The notes below the pieces were generated by a model that saw only the letters and a program-made list of their open reading frames with translations, searched no databases and was not told the origin of the DNA. From positions 1 through 57,473 of the forward strand of contig QOQE01000011.1 in the NCBI GenBank assembly GCA_003331935.1: a stretch of DNA of 57,473 bases, read 5' to 3'. Below, piece after piece: positions 28,840 through 38,190 of the stretch; the stretch's first letter is position 1, and each line of letters opens with the position of its first letter. The stretch comes from Alphaproteobacteria bacterium (GTDB taxonomy: Bacteria > Pseudomonadota > Alphaproteobacteria > Rhodobacterales > Rhodobacteraceae). A program made the position numbers and the translations under genes.

Positions 28840-29460
28840 ATGGAAATTATATTATTACAGAAGATTAGCAAGTTAGGGAATATGGGTGATACCGTGCGAG
28901 TTAAGCAGGGATTTGGTAGAAACTTTCTCATACCGACCGGCAAGGCTTTGAGGGCGACAAAAGAAAACAAAGCATTCTTTGAAGAAACAAAAGCAAAACT
29001 GCTAGAAGAAAATAAAGAAGCAATCGAAAAAGCAGAAAAATTTCGGACGGAAGTAGAGAGCCTAAAGCTAGCGGTTGTAAGATCAGCTTCTGACACCGGT
29101 ATACTTTATGGATCGGTCACAACAAGGGATATATCCAATCTCATTAGTGCTGAGGGCGTTACGGTTAGCAGAAAAGACATTGCTCTGGAACAACCTATAA
29201 AAGAATTAGGGATATACGATGTAAATATTATTTTTCACCCTGAAGTCGAAAGCAAAATCAAGTTGAGGGTCGTTAGAAGCTTAGGCGATAACACATTTGA
29301 GACTGAAGAAAATAGCATCACAAGTAAAAACTCTGATGAAATTAACGAAAGTCTTCTTGAAGACGGCGTTTCATTTAAAACAGAGGAAGTTAATTCAGAA
29401 GAAGAGGCGCCACAGACCCTTCCAGAAAATGAATTAACGGAGCAGAGGGATGGTGAGTAA
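28840..29460 (+). CDS. rplI: 50S ribosomal protein L9 with acidic C-terminal tail
   Basis: 206 residues. The N-terminal rRNA-binding domain (IILLQKISKLGNMGDTVRVK, GFGRNFLIPTGKALRAT) is joined by a long helix to the C-terminal domain (SVTTRDISNLISAEG, KELGIYDVNIIFHPEVES). About 55 further residues are rich in Glu, Asp, Ser and Asn and are probably disordered; E. coli L9 is about 149 residues. Such extended tails occur in alphaproteobacteria. The ATG at 28840 is preferred over a TTG at 28834. The gap to dnaB is about 115 bases. Confidence 0.95.
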   Translation: MEIILLQKISKLGNMGDTVRVKQGFGRNFLIPTGKALRATKENKAFFEETKAKLLEENKEAIEKAEKFRTEVESLKLAVVRSASDTGILYGSVTTRDISNLISAEGVTVSRKDIALEQPIKELGIYDVNIIFHPEVESKIKLRVVRSLGDNTFETEENSITSKNSDEINESLLEDGVSFKTEEVNSEEEAPQTLPENELTEQRDGE

Positions 29461-29576
29461 GGCCCCGTTACTAAGCGTAGTATCACAAAAGTAAAAGCCT
29501 AAAAAATTACAGTCTTTGGCCACAATTAACATGATGAAGAAAATTTCAATTAGTGTATAATGTCAGTGGTAGGTTC

Positions 29577-31025
29577 ATGGATAACGTCAAATTTGATCAA
29601 TCAGTAGATGAAGAAAAATCTTCAACTTTCAATATCGAAGCAGAGCAAGCTCTTCTAGGCTTGTTATTAGTAAATAATGAGGTTTTAGGAGAAATTGAGA
29701 CGGTAATTGGCGAAGACCATTTTTACGATGGTTTGAACAGAAAAATATTCAGCCATATTGCATCAAGAACGAAAAAAGGGCTAGTTGTTTCCCCCATAAC
29801 TCTTAAACCATATTTAGACTCAGATGAAGATTTTAAGAATATTGACGTGCCCTCATTACTTACTGAGTTGTCGGCTATGGCTATCAGTGCATATGCTGCG
29901 AAAGATTACGCAAATGCTTTATTTGATCTGGCAGTTAGGAGGAAATTGGTTGATATCGGCAACGAAATAATCGTCGATGCAAGGAAAATAACCGAAGACA
30001 ACGGGCCAACCCAACTCATAATAAAGGCTGAGCAATCTCTTTATGATGTAGCATCAACTGGCACTCAATCAAAAACTTTTGAACCTCTTGTAAAGGCAGC
30101 AACTGAGGCGATTGAGTTAGCCAATAGAGCTTTTGAGTCAGATATACAAGGTGTGTCAGGAATACCTTCTGGATTTATTGACATTGATAAAAAATTAGGT
30201 GGATTACAGAATTCCGATTTGATAATTCTTGCAGGCCGTCCTTCTATGGGTAAAACTGCTTTAGCAACAAATATTGCCTATAATGCTTCGATAGCAAACT
30301 ATAAGAAATATGGCACAGCCTCTAGCGTTGGGTTCTTTTCGCTTGAAATGTCTTCAGCACAGCTCGCCACAAGAATACTTTCGGATGTAAGCAAGATTCC
30401 CTCAGAACAGATTAGAAGAGGTGAGTTGTCTGAAAATGAGTTCAATCAATTTGTAGATGCCGCTCGATCTCTTGATCAAAGTAAGTTTTTTATTGATGAT
30501 ACTCCTGCGCTTTTAATATCGAGTATTGCATCCAAGGCCAGAAGATTAAAGAGGACGCATGGCCTAGATTTTTTAATTATAGATTACCTTCAACTAATAC
30601 GAGCTTCTTCAAACAAGGAAAATAGAGTTAATGAAATTGCCGAAATTACGCAAGGGCTCAAAGCAATTGCAAAAGAGTTAAATATACCTGTATTAGCCCT
30701 ATCCCAACTTTCTCGTCAGGTTGAGAACCGAGAAGATAAAAGACCACAACTTGCTGATTTAAGAGAGAGTGGCTCTATTGAACAAGATGCAGATGTCGTT
30801 TTATTTATATTCCGGGAAGAATATTATAAAGAAAGAGAGAAACCAGGTGACCAAGATCTGGACGCCCTAATAAAGTGGCAAGAACAAATGGAGCAAATTC
30901 ATGGTAAAGCTGAGTTGATCATTGGAAAACAACGTCACGGGCCAGTTGGCACGGTTGATTTAGCATTTGATGGACGCTTTACAAGATTTGGTAATTTGGC
31001 AAAAAGCCATCAAGTCAAAGCTTGA
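29577..31025 (+). CDS. dnaB: Replicative DNA helicase
   Basis: Hexameric helicase that opens the replication fork. 482 residues. The N-terminal domain (NIEAEQALLGLLLVNNEVLGE, HIASRTKKG) is followed by the RecA-like domain with Walker A GRPSMGKTALATNIAY (near 220), FFSLEMSSAQLATR, Walker B LIIDYLQLIR and the terminal PVGTVDLAFDGRFTRF. No intein interrupts it. The ATG at 29577 is preferred, with GGTAGG five bases before it; a GTG at 29553 is possible. A TATAAT at 29556-29561 may be a -10 box, but no -35 partner was found. Confidence 0.97.
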   Translation: MDNVKFDQSVDEEKSSTFNIEAEQALLGLLLVNNEVLGEIETVIGEDHFYDGLNRKIFSHIASRTKKGLVVSPITLKPYLDSDEDFKNIDVPSLLTELSAMAISAYAAKDYANALFDLAVRRKLVDIGNEIIVDARKITEDNGPTQLIIKAEQSLYDVASTGTQSKTFEPLVKAATEAIELANRAFESDIQGVSGIPSGFIDIDKKLGGLQNSDLIILAGRPSMGKTALATNIAYNASIANYKKYGTASSVGFFSLEMSSAQLATRILSDVSKIPSEQIRRGELSENEFNQFVDAARSLDQSKFFIDDTPALLISSIASKARRLKRTHGLDFLIIDYLQLIRASSNKENRVNEIAEITQGLKAIAKELNIPVLALSQLSRQVENREDKRPQLADLRESGSIEQDADVVLFIFREEYYKEREKPGDQDLDALIKWQEQMEQIHGKAELIIGKQRHGPVGTVDLAFDGRFTRFGNLAKSHQVKA

Positions 31026-31040
31026 CCTTTAGGGTAATAA

Positions 31041-32081
31041 TTGTCTCCTGAACTGCATATCAATCTTGCTAATTTACGGAGTAACGTCCGATTTTATAAA
31101 GAAATGATAAAAAGCAATGTAGAAATATCTGCTGTTGTGAAGTCAAATGCTTATGGGTTAGGCATAACTAAATTAGTTCCTGCGTTAGAAAAATATGGTA
31201 TAAAAATTTTTTTTACAGCAACTCTCGCCGAAGCAATAAAAGTAAGAAAATGTTCACCACACTCTGAAATATTTACTTTAAATGGTTTTGATTTTCAGAA
31301 TTCTGACCTTTACTTAGAATTTGATATAACTCCGGTAGTAAACAACCTGCTAGAAGCAAAAAAGTTTACTGAAATTTTTGATCAATCTCATAAAACGGCT
31401 CTTCAAATAAATACCGGGATGAACCGCCTAGGATTTAACGAGAAAACTCTTGTTGACCATTTCGATATAATAAACTCACTTCCTTTAACACTAATTTTGT
31501 CACATCTAGCTTGTGCTGATGATGTACCTAATAAAGAAAACAAAATGCAGAGAGATTTATTTTCAAGATTATGCAAAAATTTACCAAACACCCGAAAAAG
31601 TTTATCAGCAAGTCATGGAACTTTATTGGGAAGTGAGTATCACTTCGACATGGTAAGACCAGGAATTGGTCTATACGGGGGCCTTAAGACTAATGGGCTG
31701 AAGCAAGTTATTCAAATAAAAGTTCCAGTGCTACAAGACTTTGTTATCGATAAAGACATGCAAGTTGGATACAACTTTACCTATAAAGCCAAGAAAACTA
31801 TGAAAGTAGCTACGCTTGCGATGGGCTATGCAGACGGATTGCCGAGAATACTTAGTAACAGAGGGAAATTATTTTCTGGCAATAAGTCATGCCCCATACT
31901 AGGAAGAGTTTCCATGGATCTCGTGACTGTAGATATTTCGAGTTTACCTGATACGCCTAACCATCTCACTGTTTTTTCACCTGAATATCATGTGGATAAT
32001 TTTGCAAAAGACTGCCGAACAATAAGTCACGAAGTGCTGGTGAATTTAGGAGAAAGAATAAAGAGGATTTACTCTGAATAG
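31041..32081 (+). CDS. alr: Alanine racemase
   Basis: PLP enzyme that makes D-alanine for peptidoglycan. 346 residues, slightly short for the family. The PLP lysine is in AVVKSNAYGLG near residue 35. The opposite catalytic Tyr is in VGYNFTYKAKKTMKVATLAMGYADGLPR. INTGMNRLGF and MVRPGIGLYGG are also conserved. It starts with TTG at 31041, preceded by AGGG. It follows dnaB in the usual alphaproteobacterial order, 15 bases downstream. Confidence 0.94.
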   Translation: MSPELHINLANLRSNVRFYKEMIKSNVEISAVVKSNAYGLGITKLVPALEKYGIKIFFTATLAEAIKVRKCSPHSEIFTLNGFDFQNSDLYLEFDITPVVNNLLEAKKFTEIFDQSHKTALQINTGMNRLGFNEKTLVDHFDIINSLPLTLILSHLACADDVPNKENKMQRDLFSRLCKNLPNTRKSLSASHGTLLGSEYHFDMVRPGIGLYGGLKTNGLKQVIQIKVPVLQDFVIDKDMQVGYNFTYKAKKTMKVATLAMGYADGLPRILSNRGKLFSGNKSCPILGRVSMDLVTVDISSLPDTPNHLTVFSPEYHVDNFAKDCRTISHEVLVNLGERIKRIYSE

Positions 32082-32089
32082 GAAAAAGT

Positions 32090-32872
32090 ATGAAAATTGT
32101 ATTTTATGTTGCGTACATTGGTAAATTATTTCTAATCTTCTTAACAAAACTGGGTCGATTTACCAGGTTTACATGGAGAATTATATCGCAGGGATACCAT
32201 GGTCCTTTCTATACCAAAATTTTTTTAAATCATTTAATAAACATTGGATTTTTGTCTTTACCAGTTGTCGGATTAACCACTATTTTCACGGGTGCCGCTT
32301 TAGCTCTTCAAATTTATTCTGGAGGAACACGGTTCAATGCTGAAAGTGTAGTTCCTTCTATAGTGGCTATTGGTATTTGTAGAGAGCTTGGGCCTGTATT
32401 GTGTGGTTTAATTATGGCAGGTCGCGTTGCCTCCTCAATATCTGCTGAAATAGGGACAATGAAAGTAACTGAACAAATAGATGCACTCTACACATTAAAT
32501 GCAAACCCCTACAATTTCCTAATTATACCAAGGGTTTTAGCTTGTTTTATTTCCTTACCGCTACTAACCCTAATCGGTGATATCCTTGGTATTTTAGGTG
32601 GGTTCTTAGTGGGTGTCAGCACGCTTGATTTTAATCCTACAAATTACTTGTTAAATACGGTGAAGTTTCTAGAGATAGCAGACATTAATTCTGGTTTAAT
32701 AAAGGCTGCCATCTTCGGCCTAATTATCGGTGTTTTAGGCACGTTTCACGGGCTTCACACTGAAGTTGGCGCTAAAGGTGTAGGGAAAGCGACAATTAAC
32801 TCCGTAGTATGGTCATCAATCTCTGTGCTCGCCGCAAACTATATTTTAACAGAAGCATTATTTTACAAATGA
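32090..32872 (+). CDS. mlaE: MlaE-type ABC transporter permease
   Basis: 260-residue inner-membrane permease of the MlaE family, which moves phospholipid between the inner and outer membranes. Features: an N-terminal amphipathic stretch, five hydrophobic segments, the conserved GRVASSISAEIGTMKVTEQIDAL (near 127), and the terminal EVGAKGVGKATINSVVWSSISV. It is coupled to the ATPase by an ATGA overlap. The substrate-binding MlaD-type protein is not adjacent, so it must be encoded elsewhere. The gene symbol is used at family level. Confidence 0.9.
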   Translation: MKIVFYVAYIGKLFLIFLTKLGRFTRFTWRIISQGYHGPFYTKIFLNHLINIGFLSLPVVGLTTIFTGAALALQIYSGGTRFNAESVVPSIVAIGICRELGPVLCGLIMAGRVASSISAEIGTMKVTEQIDALYTLNANPYNFLIIPRVLACFISLPLLTLIGDILGILGGFLVGVSTLDFNPTNYLLNTVKFLEIADINSGLIKAAIFGLIIGVLGTFHGLHTEVGAKGVGKATINSVVWSSISVLAANYILTEALFYK

Positions 32873-33603
32873 TTAAAAAAACAAAAATTGAAGTGAAAAA
32901 CCTTAATAAGACGATAGGCGATAAACAGATATTAAGTAATATATCCTTTAAATTGAGACCGGAAGAGCATCTTGTCATTATAGGTAGTTCAGGCGCAGGA
33001 AAGTCCATGTTAATAAAATGCTTGTTAGGCCTAGAAGACTTAAGCTCTGGTTCCATATTTTTTGAGAATAATCTGGTTAGTGGAAATGAAGATAAGCGAA
33101 GGCTTTTAAACAAATTGGGAGTTTGTTTCCAGAGCAATGCTTTGTTCGATAGTTATAAGACTTGGGAAAATATTGCTTTTAAGACTTTATATAATGAAAG
33201 GTCACCAAATATTTCAAAGCTAAAGAAACTAGCGATAGAGAGGCTTGAAGAGGTTGGATTACCAAGAAATATTGCTGAACACTATCCGTCTGAGTTATCC
33301 GGCGGAATGCAAAAAAGAGTTGGTATAGCTAGATCAATATTCTCAGAACCAGATGTTTTAATTTTTGATGAGCCTACTACTGGGCTTGACCCAATAATGT
33401 CAAAAAAAATAATCTCCTTAATTGGAAAAATAATTGAAAACTCAAAAAAAACAGCAATTACTATCACTCATGATATTAACTTAGCTATGCTCCTTGCCTC
33501 CAAAATCATTCTATTAGATTCTGGTAAAATTGAATGGACCGGGAGCCCAACAAAGGCGTTATTATCCAAAAACAAATTGTTAAAAGTATTTTTAAATGGT
33601 TAA
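32869..33603 (+). CDS. mlaF: MlaF-type ABC transporter ATPase
   Basis: 244-residue ATP-binding subunit partner of MlaE. Walker A GSSGAGKSMLIKC near residue 43, Q-loop in GVCFQSNALFDSYKTW, signature LSGGMQKRVGIARS near 144, Walker B VLIFDEPTTGLDP, and the switch His in TITHDI. The loop FQSNALFDSYKTWENIAF is characteristic of the Mla ATPases. The ATG at 32869 overlaps the mlaE stop (ATGA); an earlier in-frame start at 32809 lies within mlaE and is rejected. Confidence 0.92.
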   Translation: MIKKTKIEVKNLNKTIGDKQILSNISFKLRPEEHLVIIGSSGAGKSMLIKCLLGLEDLSSGSIFFENNLVSGNEDKRRLLNKLGVCFQSNALFDSYKTWENIAFKTLYNERSPNISKLKKLAIERLEEVGLPRNIAEHYPSELSGGMQKRVGIARSIFSEPDVLIFDEPTTGLDPIMSKKIISLIGKIIENSKKTAITITHDINLAMLLASKIILLDSGKIEWTGSPTKALLSKNKLLKVFLNG

Positions 33604-33653
33604 TTTATTTCAAAGATTGTCAAACAAATTCCATAATGTAGGAAAGTGAGATT

Positions 33654-34214
33654 ATGGAAACCTTTTCTTCTTTTGATGTAATTTCTGCTGGATTGATACT
33701 GTTTTCAGGGCTTTTTGCATATTTTAGGGGCCTTATAAAAGAAGTTTTATTGATCTTAAACTGGATCCTGGCAATCATAGTAAGTTATCTTATTTCACCT
33801 CTGATTTTTACAACGATCTCCGAAATAGATTTCATTATGAATATCTTAGGTGATAGCTGTGAATTGATGATGATACTCTCATTTATAGTGGGATTTACAT
33901 TAGCACTCATCACTATATCCTTCATTACATACAGAATTTCATATTTCATAGAAACCTCAGTCTTCAGTGAGATAAATAAAATCTTTGGACTTCTTTTTGG
34001 ATTTCTGAGAGGAGGTTTAATAATAATTATCTTTCTTATTATCTACAACCAATTACTTCAAGATATGGATTCATGGCGCTTTATAGGACTTTCAAAATCT
34101 AACGAAATAACTTTATTGGTACAAGACAATATACGAACACAGTATCCAAAAAATATTCCAGACTGGTTGATTAAAAATTATGATAACCTGCTAACAAGTT
34201 GTGTTAAAAAGTGA
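33654..34214 (+). CDS. cvpA: CvpA family membrane protein
   Basis: 186-residue inner-membrane protein with about four helices. The start SFDVISAGLILFSGLFAYFRGLIKEVLLILNW is typical of CvpA, known from colicin V production and later linked to envelope integrity. In alphaproteobacteria it usually sits between radA and purF; neither is present here. Its stop overlaps the start of the next gene (GTGA). Confidence 0.85.
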   Translation: METFSSFDVISAGLILFSGLFAYFRGLIKEVLLILNWILAIIVSYLISPLIFTTISEIDFIMNILGDSCELMMILSFIVGFTLALITISFITYRISYFIETSVFSEINKIFGLLFGFLRGGLIIIIFLIIYNQLLQDMDSWRFIGLSKSNEITLLVQDNIRTQYPKNIPDWLIKNYDNLLTSCVKK

Positions 34215-34918
34215 CGAAAAATAAGCAAAATTCTCATGGACTTATTGGATTGAAAGTTCTTATAACTGGAGCAACCAGCGGTCTAGGATATAGCACGTCA
34301 ATTGCTTTGGCCAAAGAGGGCGCTGAGATTATTGCTATTGGTAGAGATAAGAGACGGTTAGAAGATTTATCCGATACCATAGAGCAGACAATTGGGTCCG
34401 TAACTCTGGTTTGTTTAGATCTGGCAAATCAAGGAACAATCGAGGAGTTATCACAAAAAATATCAGAAAAATTTGGAAAACTTAATATCATCATTCATTG
34501 TGCTATGCCTTCCCTCCAAATGACACCCCTAAGTCAAGTGACCTTGAAAGAAATAGAGGTAAATTTACTTTCTCCGATAATGATTTGCTTCAGATTGATA
34601 TCCTGTTTTCACAGCGTATTATGTAGAAATCCAAAGGGATTGTTTATCTATATCTCCGATGCTCGAATGAAAAAGTTTAATGGGCCCTACAATTCAGCAA
34701 AAAAAGCATGTGATCAGCTATTATTAGCGTATCAAAAAGAAAATAAGCGACTAGGGGTAAATGTTGTCATTCAATATCCAGAACCTATGGGAACCAAGTT
34801 AAGAAGGAAAATTTTTCCCGGTGAGAAAACTATTGCAGCTGATGTAGTTCATAAAGAAGCACAAAAGATAATAGAAAAGATCTTAATGCTTACTGGCCGT
34901 GAAAGGATTATCACCTGA
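34211..34918 (+). CDS. Short-chain dehydrogenase/reductase
   Basis: 235 residues. Cofactor motif ITGATSGLGYSTSIAL near residue 19, and YxxxK in FNGPYNSAKKACDQLLLAY. The NNAG position reads HCAMPSLQM and the usual Ser before the Tyr lies in YISDARMKKF, so both are divergent. An SDR normally closes the cvpA-purF block in this class, and this one fits that position. It begins at GTG 34211 overlapping the cvpA stop, and its last 36 bases overlap der on the opposite strand. The substrate is unknown. Confidence 0.82.
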   Translation: MTKNKQNSHGLIGLKVLITGATSGLGYSTSIALAKEGAEIIAIGRDKRRLEDLSDTIEQTIGSVTLVCLDLANQGTIEELSQKISEKFGKLNIIIHCAMPSLQMTPLSQVTLKEIEVNLLSPIMICFRLISCFHSVLCRNPKGLFIYISDARMKKFNGPYNSAKKACDQLLLAYQKENKRLGVNVVIQYPEPMGTKLRRKIFPGEKTIAADVVHKEAQKIIEKILMLTGRERIIT

Positions 34919-36247
34919 TTTAAATATTATTCTTATCGGGGTTCCAAGAAGTTCGAAATCCTCTCTGAAAGAGTTTTCAAGATACCGTTTGTAAGATTTT
35001 GAGACAATACCATTGTGTGAAGTGAATATTTTGATAGTTGGGGGTCTAGAATTTGATTGAACAATGTATTTTAACTTAATTCTTCTTTTTTCGCTGTTCG
35101 TTGGTGGTGCATGTTTCTCCAGTTTTTCTTTTAACCATGCGTTAAGATTAGAAGTAGACTGTTTAAAATTCCAATTTAAATAACTTTTCATTATATTTTC
35201 TCGAAGGTTATTAAGACCATCGCTTTTTATGGCTGAAATATAGGTAATATATGCTCCTTTAAACTGAGGCAGAGATTTTTGAATGCTGTTCTTAAGTTTT
35301 TGATCGACAACCTTTCTATCCAAAATTTTGTCACTTTTATTAACAGCAAAAACTATAGCTCTCCCTTCTCGCTCACACAGAGCTGCTAGTTTTTGGTCTT
35401 GAGCGTTAAATAATTCATCAGGTTCTAGAACTAATATTACAATCTGAGCAAACTTGATGGCTCTCAAAGTTTCTTTGACTGACTCTTTTTCTAAAAAATT
35501 ATCAATTTTACGCTTTTTTCTAGCGCCTGCTGTATCGTAGATCTTAAATAAATCACTATCCCAGTTAAAAAAGACAAAGTTGCTATCTCTAGTTAATCCG
35601 GCTTCAGGACCAGTAACAAATCTTTTCTGATTTATAATTGAGTTTACAAGCGTAGACTTTCCTACATTTGGCCGACCAACTATCGCAATATTTATAGGTT
35701 TTTTCTCATTCTCTAAATCGTCCTCCTTAATAAAATTAAGCTCATTTTCTTGGCAAATCTCTAAAAGTGCGTTTATCACATTTTCAATTCCTATCTTATG
35801 TTCACTAGAAACATAAAAAATTTTGGCTAGCCCAAAAAAATTCTTATCTTCTTCTAAAATTTTCTGTTCGACTCTTTTTGTCTCAACCTTATTTACTACT
35901 ACAACGGTTAACTTATTCAATTTTCTACATATTTGAAATATTTCCTTATCTTCAATGGTAACTCCCTCTCTGCCGTCTATAACAAACAAAATTATATCTA
36001 ACTGTTTAATTAGATCGAGAGTGTGTCCGTTAATCATTTTATCTTGTGCTGTAATAAGCGATGATTTCAAACCTGCCGTATCTACTAACTGAATTTGGAA
36101 ATTTCTTAAGTCTAATAACTCTTCCTTATAATCGCGTGTGACCCCTGCAAAATCGCCCACAATGGCCCTAGCGCGTCCCAGCAAACAATTGAAAAAAGTG
36201 GATTTCCCAACATTAGGACGACCAACTATACCTGCCCTTGCTAACAA
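34883..36247 (-). CDS. der: Ribosome-assembly GTPase Der (EngA)
   Basis: 454-residue double GTPase needed for 50S assembly. There are two G domains, each with GRPNVGKST (near residues 8 and 190), DTAG (near 56 and 238) and NKxE or NKSD, then the KH-like C-terminal domain (LKYIVQSNSRPPTIKIFTS). It starts with TTG at 36247, with AAGGAG about six bases upstream, so the non-ATG start is well supported. It follows bamB by 17 bases. Confidence 0.97.
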   Translation of the reverse strand: MLARAGIVGRPNVGKSTFFNCLLGRARAIVGDFAGVTRDYKEELLDLRNFQIQLVDTAGLKSSLITAQDKMINGHTLDLIKQLDIILFVIDGREGVTIEDKEIFQICRKLNKLTVVVVNKVETKRVEQKILEEDKNFFGLAKIFYVSSEHKIGIENVINALLEICQENELNFIKEDDLENEKKPINIAIVGRPNVGKSTLVNSIINQKRFVTGPEAGLTRDSNFVFFNWDSDLFKIYDTAGARKKRKIDNFLEKESVKETLRAIKFAQIVILVLEPDELFNAQDQKLAALCEREGRAIVFAVNKSDKILDRKVVDQKLKNSIQKSLPQFKGAYITYISAIKSDGLNNLRENIMKSYLNWNFKQSTSNLNAWLKEKLEKHAPPTNSEKRRIKLKYIVQSNSRPPTIKIFTSHNGIVSKSYKRYLENSFREDFELLGTPIRIIFKSGDNPFTASKH

Positions 36248-36264
36248 GAATTTCTCCTTATCAA

Positions 36265-37566
36265 TTAGTTAAGTATATTCAACTTACCATCTTCGGAGAC
36301 GAACATAAGCTTTTTGTTTGCGACTACTGGAGGGGACGAAATTTTACTACCGATTTTCTCTCTATTCAGCAACGTTCCATCTTCTGCTGAAAACCAATAA
36401 GCATTTTTATCCGTAGCAATAACTAGTAACTTATTTTGAAGTAACAAAGGGCCATGGTATTTAACCCAACTTTTACCAGGGAAACTTTGCAAGAATACTA
36501 TTTTTCCATTCTTCGGATTAATTCTTCCTATCGAAGAATCGTTGGAAGAATAATAAGCCGCATTACCCGACACAATAAGACGGCCTGAACTCTGGATGTT
36601 ATTTCGCCAAAGAACCCTTCCATTTGTCTTAGAAGCGAAGGTTTCTCCGAAGGCACCTACCGCAAATATAGTTGAACCAAAAACCGTGGGATCGCTCGCA
36701 AAATCACCTAAAGAAGCAGAAGCCGAACCAACATCAGAATTCTCTAAATTAACTTCCCATGATTGAATGCCATTCACTGCGTTGAGTGCTACTAAAGATC
36801 CTCCACTGAACGGGAAAAGTACTTTATTCCCTGAGCTGGCAGGTGATACTGTTGCAAATACTTTTGTGTTTTTCTGAGGCCCCTTTTTTGTCCACCTTAG
36901 TTTCCCTTTAAGATCAAGAGATATTGCAATGTCATCTCCTGTCACTCCAAATATATATCCCTTATGAAATATCGGGGCTGATCTAAATGGTCTTTTGAAG
37001 TCGTATCTCCAAATTACTCTCCTTTTTGGTACGCTGATGAGTAAGAGCTCACCTAATGATGAAGTAACCGCCAGCTTATCTTTATAAATAGCTAGCCCCC
37101 CATATATATTATTTTTAGCACCAATTGCCTCAGGAAGAATACTTAGTTCCCACAGGAATTGCCCCTTATCATTGTAAACGACGATGTACCCATTGGGTGT
37201 CATTATAAAAATCTGATTATTTTTCACAATTGGCTCAGAATATGAACCTTTCGGACCCACTTTTGTTTTAAAATGAGAGCTAAATTTACCATCTGCGGAG
37301 AACGCTATATTACCTAAACTGTGGGTTGAACCACTACCTCCATGCGTCCAAGAGCTAATATTTCTTGGTTTACCAAGAGCCAACTTGTGGTTTTTTTTAT
37401 TTGTTTCAAACAGCTTTTGTTCTGTTAAAACAGGCTGCCTAAGGCCCTCTAGCCTCTCATCATTTGAACAACTTTGAGAAAATAGAGCAGATACTACTAG
37501 CAATAGCTTAAGTAAAGCAATTCTAATATTTACAGGTTCAATTAAGCTCGTAAATACTTTCAACAT
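36265..37566 (-). CDS. bamB: Outer-membrane assembly protein BamB-like, PQQ-repeat propeller
   Basis: 433 residues. The hydrophobic leader ends in ALFSQSC, a weak lipobox, so a lipoprotein is likely. The rest is a series of Trp-rich beta-propeller blades (LWELSILPEAIG, VIWRYDFKRPFRSAPIF, GIQSWEVNLEN, VLWRNNIQSSG). BamB is the scaffold lipoprotein of the BAM complex that inserts outer-membrane proteins. The order TPR protein-bamB-der supports the call. AGGA lies six bases before the ATG, and the gene overlaps its upstream neighbour by 29 bases. Confidence 0.9.
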   Translation of the reverse strand: MLKVFTSLIEPVNIRIALLKLLLVVSALFSQSCSNDERLEGLRQPVLTEQKLFETNKKNHKLALGKPRNISSWTHGGSGSTHSLGNIAFSADGKFSSHFKTKVGPKGSYSEPIVKNNQIFIMTPNGYIVVYNDKGQFLWELSILPEAIGAKNNIYGGLAIYKDKLAVTSSLGELLLISVPKRRVIWRYDFKRPFRSAPIFHKGYIFGVTGDDIAISLDLKGKLRWTKKGPQKNTKVFATVSPASSGNKVLFPFSGGSLVALNAVNGIQSWEVNLENSDVGSASASLGDFASDPTVFGSTIFAVGAFGETFASKTNGRVLWRNNIQSSGRLIVSGNAAYYSSNDSSIGRINPKNGKIVFLQSFPGKSWVKYHGPLLLQNKLLVIATDKNAYWFSAEDGTLLNREKIGSKISSPPVVANKKLMFVSEDGKLNILN

Positions 37567-38176
37567 CTTTTATCCTAGTTACCTGTTCGGGAGTTATTCC
37601 CTGGTCCGATAATATGAGATCCACTTGTGACTTTATATTTTCAAGGTCATTAATTTTGACGTATAAGTATAGCTTCTGCTCTAATGCCAATAACTTCAAG
37701 GGACTATCTGGAGCTGAAAGTTCATCAAGAATTTTTATCTTTTTTACATCACCGAGGCTTTTTGCTGGATCCATCAAATACAACTGAAACTTTGAATAAT
37801 GGTTGAAAAACTTGTTTTCTCCGTATTTACTAATGATGTGATTGTAAGCAGCTGAAGCACTTTTCATGTCACCTTTTTCTTCAAAATATTTTGCTTCATT
37901 TAACTTAATTAACACAGACGTAAACTTGTTATCTATTTTTTCAGTAACAGTTTGGCCATTTTCTTTTAAACTTTCTATTGCGGAAATCAAAAATTCGCCA
38001 TTTTTCTGTGCTCTTGATTTCTTATCAAACTTATAATACTCATACCCTCCAACTGCCCCAACTAATAGCACTATTAGTGCAAATAAAGGCCATTTGAACT
38101 TATTAAGCGCTTTGAATAATCTATCTCTTTTTACTTCTTCGCTTACTTCTTTAATAAAACTCTCTGATTCAACCAT
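37538..38176 (-). CDS. TPR-domain membrane protein, YfgM-like
   Basis: 212 residues: a cytoplasmic N-terminus (ESFIKEVSEEVKRDRLFKALN), one membrane helix (WPLFALIVLLVGAVGGYEYY), and a periplasmic helical part resembling the TPR_21 domain (LIKLNEAKYFEEKGDMKSASAAYNHI). YfgM in E. coli joins SecYEG to periplasmic chaperones and is encoded just upstream of bamB, as here. It overlaps the start of bamB by 29 bases, so the two are almost certainly co-translated. Confidence 0.85.
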   Translation of the reverse strand: MVESESFIKEVSEEVKRDRLFKALNKFKWPLFALIVLLVGAVGGYEYYKFDKKSRAQKNGEFLISAIESLKENGQTVTEKIDNKFTSVLIKLNEAKYFEEKGDMKSASAAYNHIISKYGENKFFNHYSKFQLYLMDPAKSLGDVKKIKILDELSAPDSPLKLLALEQKLYLYVKINDLENIKSQVDLILSDQGITPEQVTRIKDVESIYELN

Positions 38177-38190
38177 TTAAATATGTCCCG

